From Lachnospiraceae bacterium (lineage in GTDB: Bacteria; Bacillota_A; Clostridia; Lachnospirales; Lachnospiraceae): a stretch of DNA of 28,553 nt. Location: positions 1-28,553 of the forward strand of contig JAILOC010000120.1 in NCBI GenBank assembly GCA_024691045.1, in the 5' to 3' direction. Positions within the stretch are counted from its first letter, which is position 1. Every line of letters starts with the position of its first letter. Positions 25,589 through 28,553 of this stretch are shown piece after piece. The position numbers were made by a program, and so were the translations under genes. The notes under the pieces are model-generated. The model searched no databases and had not been told where the DNA came from. It saw only the letters and a program-made list of their open reading frames with translations.

Positions 25589-26416
25589 TTATTCTATCCC
25601 ATTTTCGGCATTTTGGGAAGATTTTTCACAAATATGACACACATACAGGAGTGCTATATCGATATCCGTCTGCGAATACAGCATCCTCGCACCCGCCGCA
25701 TCCTCTATTTCATTTGCAACCCATCCGCCCTTATTTCTTATAAGATCAAGGCCTATGTAGTCGGGCTTCAGCGCTTTGCAGACCGCACGCGCTGCGGAAA
25801 TCATCTCCTCGCAGGGCTCTGTGGCTTCGGCCGATCCTCCCAATGAAAAATTGCTCCTGAAATCATTCTCCGAGGTCCTTTTTACGGCAGCGACGACCTG
25901 CCCTCCCAGAATATAGAGCCTTACATCGATGCCCGGTTCGTCACACATCTCCTGGATCATGTACCGGGACGGCTCCTTCCCTTCAAGTATCCGGGAAAGC
26001 TCCTCCGGGTCTTCGGCCCTGAACACGCCGCTCCCTCCGTGTCCCGCCCGTTCCTTAACGATCACGGGAAAAGAAAACGGGATCCTTTCCGAAGGCGTAT
26101 TACCGCACACGGTCTCCATCACGGGCAGGCCCAGCTTTTTGAAAAGCCCGTATTCGGAAAGCTTGTCGTTTCCGATGCGTACCGTTTCGGAATTGTTGAA
26201 GCTCCTGATCCCACGCTCTTCGTAATATGCCGATACATAAGGGTCTCTGGACCGGTTAATCACAAAAAGGGGATCCGCTGCGGTGCTGTGGTCTTCGGGT
26301 GTTTTAAGCAAAAGATCGACTCCCCTCTCCTTAAAAAGGGAGGTGAGCCGGTCTATGAACCACCTGTTTTTCTCTATGTCTTCTTTTGCGTAGACGAGGA
26401 GTGCGCACTTTTCCAT
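25589..26416 (-). CDS. RimK-like ATP-grasp ligase, second of a tandem pair
   Basis: A protein of about 275 residues with the RimK-type ATP-grasp fold, which joins a carboxylate to an amine via an acyl phosphate. Visible features are FPVIVKERAGHGGSGVF (ATP-binding Lys and Gly-rich loop), MIQEMCDEPGIDVRLYILGG, and NDFRSNFSLGGSAE, typical of RimK. The C-terminal metal site reads ANEIEDAAGARML instead of the usual E-V/I-N, so metal binding may differ. I chose the ATG at 26416 (MEKCALLVYA); a GTG three codons upstream at 26425 overlaps the stop of the first ligase gene and is also possible. The substrate is unknown. Both ligases lie directly downstream of the LeuA-AraC fusion. Confidence 0.88.
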   Translation of the reverse strand: MEKCALLVYAKEDIEKNRWFIDRLTSLFKERGVDLLLKTPEDHSTAADPLFVINRSRDPYVSAYYEERGIRSFNNSETVRIGNDKLSEYGLFKKLGLPVMETVCGNTPSERIPFSFPVIVKERAGHGGSGVFRAEDPEELSRILEGKEPSRYMIQEMCDEPGIDVRLYILGGQVVAAVKRTSENDFRSNFSLGGSAEATEPCEEMISAARAVCKALKPDYIGLDLIRNKGGWVANEIEDAAGARMLYSQTDIDIALLYVCHICEKSSQNAENGIE

Positions 26417-26417
26417 T

Positions 26418-27287
26418 TTATGCACCCATCACTTCTGCGATATGGGAAATGATATGCTCGGCCATGTTTATTCCCGTACATTCCAGTGTCGTCTTGAAAT
26501 GGGGGTTGGAATTGACCTCGCAGATTATCGGTCCGTCCTTACCGAAAAGAACATCAACACCGGCAAAATCAAGTCCTATCGCCTTACAGGCGTCTATCGC
26601 TATCTTCGCCTGCGCCTCGGATGCTTCATACTTCTTCATGCTTCCGCCGTTTGTGATATTGGAGCGGAAGTCACCATCATTGTATCTGTACATCGAAGCA
26701 ACCACGCGGCCTCCGACCACATTTACACGCACATCCCTGCCCGAGGATTCCTCGATATATTCCTGCATTATGAAGGGGTGCTCTTTGAAAGAGGCGATCA
26801 GCCTCTCGGCTTTGTATGCATTGCTTACAAGATGAACCTGCTGACCGAAAGATCCGTGGTTTTCCTTGATGACCATGGGGTATCCGAGCTTTTCCTCGGC
26901 CTTTCTCAGAAAGGTCATATCCGTGCACCCGAAAGCGGGATACGCTTTGGGCGAAAGGAATGTCAGCGGGGTCCTGATGCCGCCCGCCTGAAGTGCGATC
27001 GCGGTCTGACCCTTGTCATCGCAGGTCTCGATGCTGTCTGATGAATTAAAGAGTCTGAGCCCCATCTTCTCAAGGCGCCTGGCCAGGAGAATATCCTTGT
27101 CCCAGAATATCGCAAAATCGGGAAGCTTCAGCGGATCGAACTCGCTCTGGACGCTGCAGAAGATATCGGAGGAGGTCTTCATTTCAAGGCTCACACCGCG
27201 GTCTTGTCCCGCATCCAGGAGAAGCTCGTAGATCTCACTGAATTTATCCCATTTTACGAATGAATTAACTATTAACCAGCCGTTCAA
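26418..27287 (-). CDS. RimK-like ATP-grasp ligase, first of a tandem pair
   Basis: A 289-residue RimK-family ligase. The N-terminal pre-ATP-grasp domain (about 1-100) ends with LRLFNSSDSIETCDDKGQTA. The ATP-grasp core has YPMVIKENHGSFGQQVHLV, HPFIMQEYIEESSGRDVRVN and GDFRSNITNGGSMK. The metal site IICEVNSNPHFKT keeps the canonical Glu and Asn, so it is likely active. RimK relatives usually add glutamate or another amino acid to a C-terminal or free carboxylate, but no substrate can be named here. The start is TTG with AAAGGAAA about eight bases upstream. It begins 15 bases after the stop of the LeuA-AraC gene and runs almost into the second ligase gene. Confidence 0.9.
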   Translation of the reverse strand: MNGWLIVNSFVKWDKFSEIYELLLDAGQDRGVSLEMKTSSDIFCSVQSEFDPLKLPDFAIFWDKDILLARRLEKMGLRLFNSSDSIETCDDKGQTAIALQAGGIRTPLTFLSPKAYPAFGCTDMTFLRKAEEKLGYPMVIKENHGSFGQQVHLVSNAYKAERLIASFKEHPFIMQEYIEESSGRDVRVNVVGGRVVASMYRYNDGDFRSNITNGGSMKKYEASEAQAKIAIDACKAIGLDFAGVDVLFGKDGPIICEVNSNPHFKTTLECTGINMAEHIISHIAEVMGA

Positions 27288-27302
27288 TCTTTTTTCCTTT
27301 TA

Positions 27303-28553
27303 TCAGTTCTTTCTGTACTGGACGGGAGTCATTCCGTAAGTCTTCTTGAAGAGTCTGTTGAAATGCTCGACATTGTCGTATCCGATCTCCTCGGCGATCT
27401 TTTCGATGCTCTTGCCGGTCTCCTTAAGAAGGGTCTTGGCTCTCTTGAGTCTTTCGATCCTGAGGACATCCTGGAAGGTCTCACCGGACTTGTCCTTGAT
27501 GTACTTGGATATGTAGGGCCTTGATAAGTGGAACTGCTCCGCAAGATCGTCAAGGGTAACGCTCCTGTAATTCCTCTGGATGAAGGTAAGGATCTCTACA
27601 AGTCTCTCTTCACGTCCGCGGTTTACATGCTGCTCGGTCGCAACCTTATTGACAACGCTGACGAGTGCGGCATTTGATGCCTTGATTATATCCTCATCGA
27701 CACCTACGCCCCAGTAAGTCTTTCCCTCGGATACGACACTTACATATGCCGCAGCCTTGGAGGAGCTGGTCTTGGAAATAGCGTGTTCCTCGTATCCGGT
27801 AAGCTCGTAATCGACACCCAGGTAAAGCTTGAGTGCGTTGCTGACGGAGTCGAGACGTCCGTTTCCTATGGTGGAAACATCAATCTCGCCGTTCTTGTCC
27901 TTGAAGCTTACTGCCGCCTCGATACCGGCATCGCCGAGCTGCTTGTAATGTATCTCCGTAACATCGAACACGGGTCTTGAAGTGATATAGACATCCTCGA
28001 ATACCTGGAACATCTCGTCGGGCTTGAGCTCCTTGTGCTTTCTGTCGGAGACACCCTTCATCAGGTATCCTACCTCTTCCTTCATCGCAGCCGGCAGGCT
28101 GAAGCCGAACTGCTGCTTGAGAACGAATGCTACGCCGCCCTTACCGGAGGTAGAGTTGATACGGATGACATCGGATTCGTATTCTCTTCCGATATCGGTG
28201 GGATCGATGGGGATATAGGGAACATCCCAGCGCTTTCCGGTCTTGCCGTCCGCACGGTAGTTCATTCCCTTGCTGATAGCATCCTGATGCGAGCCGGAGA
28301 ATGCGGTAAATACGAGGTCTCCGCCGTAAGGTGTTCTTTCGTGGACCTTCATATTGGTATACTTTTCATATGCTTCGCGGATAGCCATGATGTTCGAGAA
28401 ATCAAGTCCGCTGTCAACTCCGTGTGTCATCATGTTGATGGCTACGGTCACAAGGTCGACATTACCGGTTCTCTCGCCGTTTCCGAAAAGAGTGCCCTCG
28501 ACCCTGTCCGCTCCCGCAAGAACACCGAGCTCCGCATCGGCAACTCCGGTACC
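27303..28553 (-). CDS. leuA: 2-isopropylmalate synthase fused to an AraC-type DNA-binding domain (5' end outside the window)
   Basis: The enzyme part condenses acetyl-CoA with 2-ketoisovalerate, the first step of leucine synthesis. The frame is open from the right edge, where VADAELGVLAGADRVEGTLF and GNGERTGNVDLVTVAINM belong to the catalytic domain of the longer (yeast/actinobacterial-type) LeuA. The leucine-binding regulatory domain follows (IGNGRLDSVSNALKLYLGV, then WGVGVDEDIIKASNAALVSV). Where LeuA should end, the frame continues for about 107 residues (27306-27626) as a full AraC C-terminal domain. That has two helix-turn-helix units, VTLDDLAEQFHLSRPYISKY and KSIEKIAEEIGYDNVEHFNR, and the closing YGMTPVQYRKN. 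No stop, frameshift or start with a ribosome site lies at the join. About 416 residues are visible. Two ATP-grasp genes follow in the same direction. Confidence 0.95.
   Translation of the reverse strand, partial: GTGVADAELGVLAGADRVEGTLFGNGERTGNVDLVTVAINMMTHGVDSGLDFSNIMAIREAYEKYTNMKVHERTPYGGDLVFTAFSGSHQDAISKGMNYRADGKTGKRWDVPYIPIDPTDIGREYESDVIRINSTSGKGGVAFVLKQQFGFSLPAAMKEEVGYLMKGVSDRKHKELKPDEMFQVFEDVYITSRPVFDVTEIHYKQLGDAGIEAAVSFKDKNGEIDVSTIGNGRLDSVSNALKLYLGVDYELTGYEEHAISKTSSSKAAAYVSVVSEGKTYWGVGVDEDIIKASNAALVSVVNKVATEQHVNRGREERLVEILTFIQRNYRSVTLDDLAEQFHLSRPYISKYIKDKSGETFQDVLRIERLKRAKTLLKETGKSIEKIAEEIGYDNVEHFNRLFKKTYGMTPVQYRKN

Noticed and set aside
27600..27650. Possible sequencing frameshift joining leuA to a separate araC gene
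   Set aside because: The frame is continuous, both sides keep family motifs right up to the join, and no ribosome site or start codon sits at the boundary.

Overview
The window looks like a chromosomal core region of a Gram-positive Firmicute, most likely a Lachnospiraceae relative (Butyrivibrio-like clostridia). Supporting signs are strong AGGAGG-type ribosome sites, several GTG/TTG starts, the gene order hup-rqcP-divIC-tilS-hpt-ftsH, a DUF3048 lipoprotein, MetY, an AlaR/AlaT-like regulator-aminotransferase pair, and a tRNA gene without encoded CCA. The organism is inferred from gene content and style, not from a search. All genes but one lie on the minus strand, so operons read from high to low coordinates.

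Right end (28553 to 24008). A 2-isopropylmalate synthase, cut by the window edge, runs in one open frame into a complete AraC-type DNA-binding domain. Fifteen bases later come two tandem RimK-like ATP-grasp ligase genes, then a membrane-anchored parvulin/PrsA-like protein that ends at a strong hairpin. The LeuA-AraC fusion with its two ligase neighbours is the most unusual system here.

24000 to 16100. cca and a PEGA-domain lipoprotein (ATGA overlap) are followed by a cluster driven by a near-consensus promoter: hup, rqcP, divIC, tilS, hpt, ftsH. The sporulation genes yabP, yabQ and spoIIE, usually interleaved here in spore formers, are missing. A possible small RNA sits between ftsH and the next gene.

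16100 to 9630. A cytoplasmic GH13 alpha-glucan hydrolase is followed by tRNA-Leu(UAA), whose promoter overlaps the end of the GH13 gene, then the DUF3048 lipoprotein with its own terminator, then an operon metY, UPF0145 gene, galK. The only plus-strand gene (membrane-anchored, TPR-like) ends exactly where galK ends.

9000 to 5800. An operon begins with a 35-residue membrane peptide, followed by an AIR-synthase-like fragment, an Lrp-type regulator, an aminotransferase and rsmA, closed by an intrinsic terminator.

5700 to 1. A large TPR protein with a degenerate AAA+ domain is followed closely by glgB (glycogen branching enzyme with an odd Lys/Thr/Ala-rich tail), an MntR/DtxR-type regulator, a GC-rich hairpin and the start of a cyclophilin gene. 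Carbohydrate storage and use (glgB, GH13, galK), amino-acid metabolism (leuA, metY, aminotransferase) and information/cell-envelope housekeeping make up the rest. No gene-free stretch exceeds 300 bases; no mobile elements, CRISPR arrays or prophage genes were seen.
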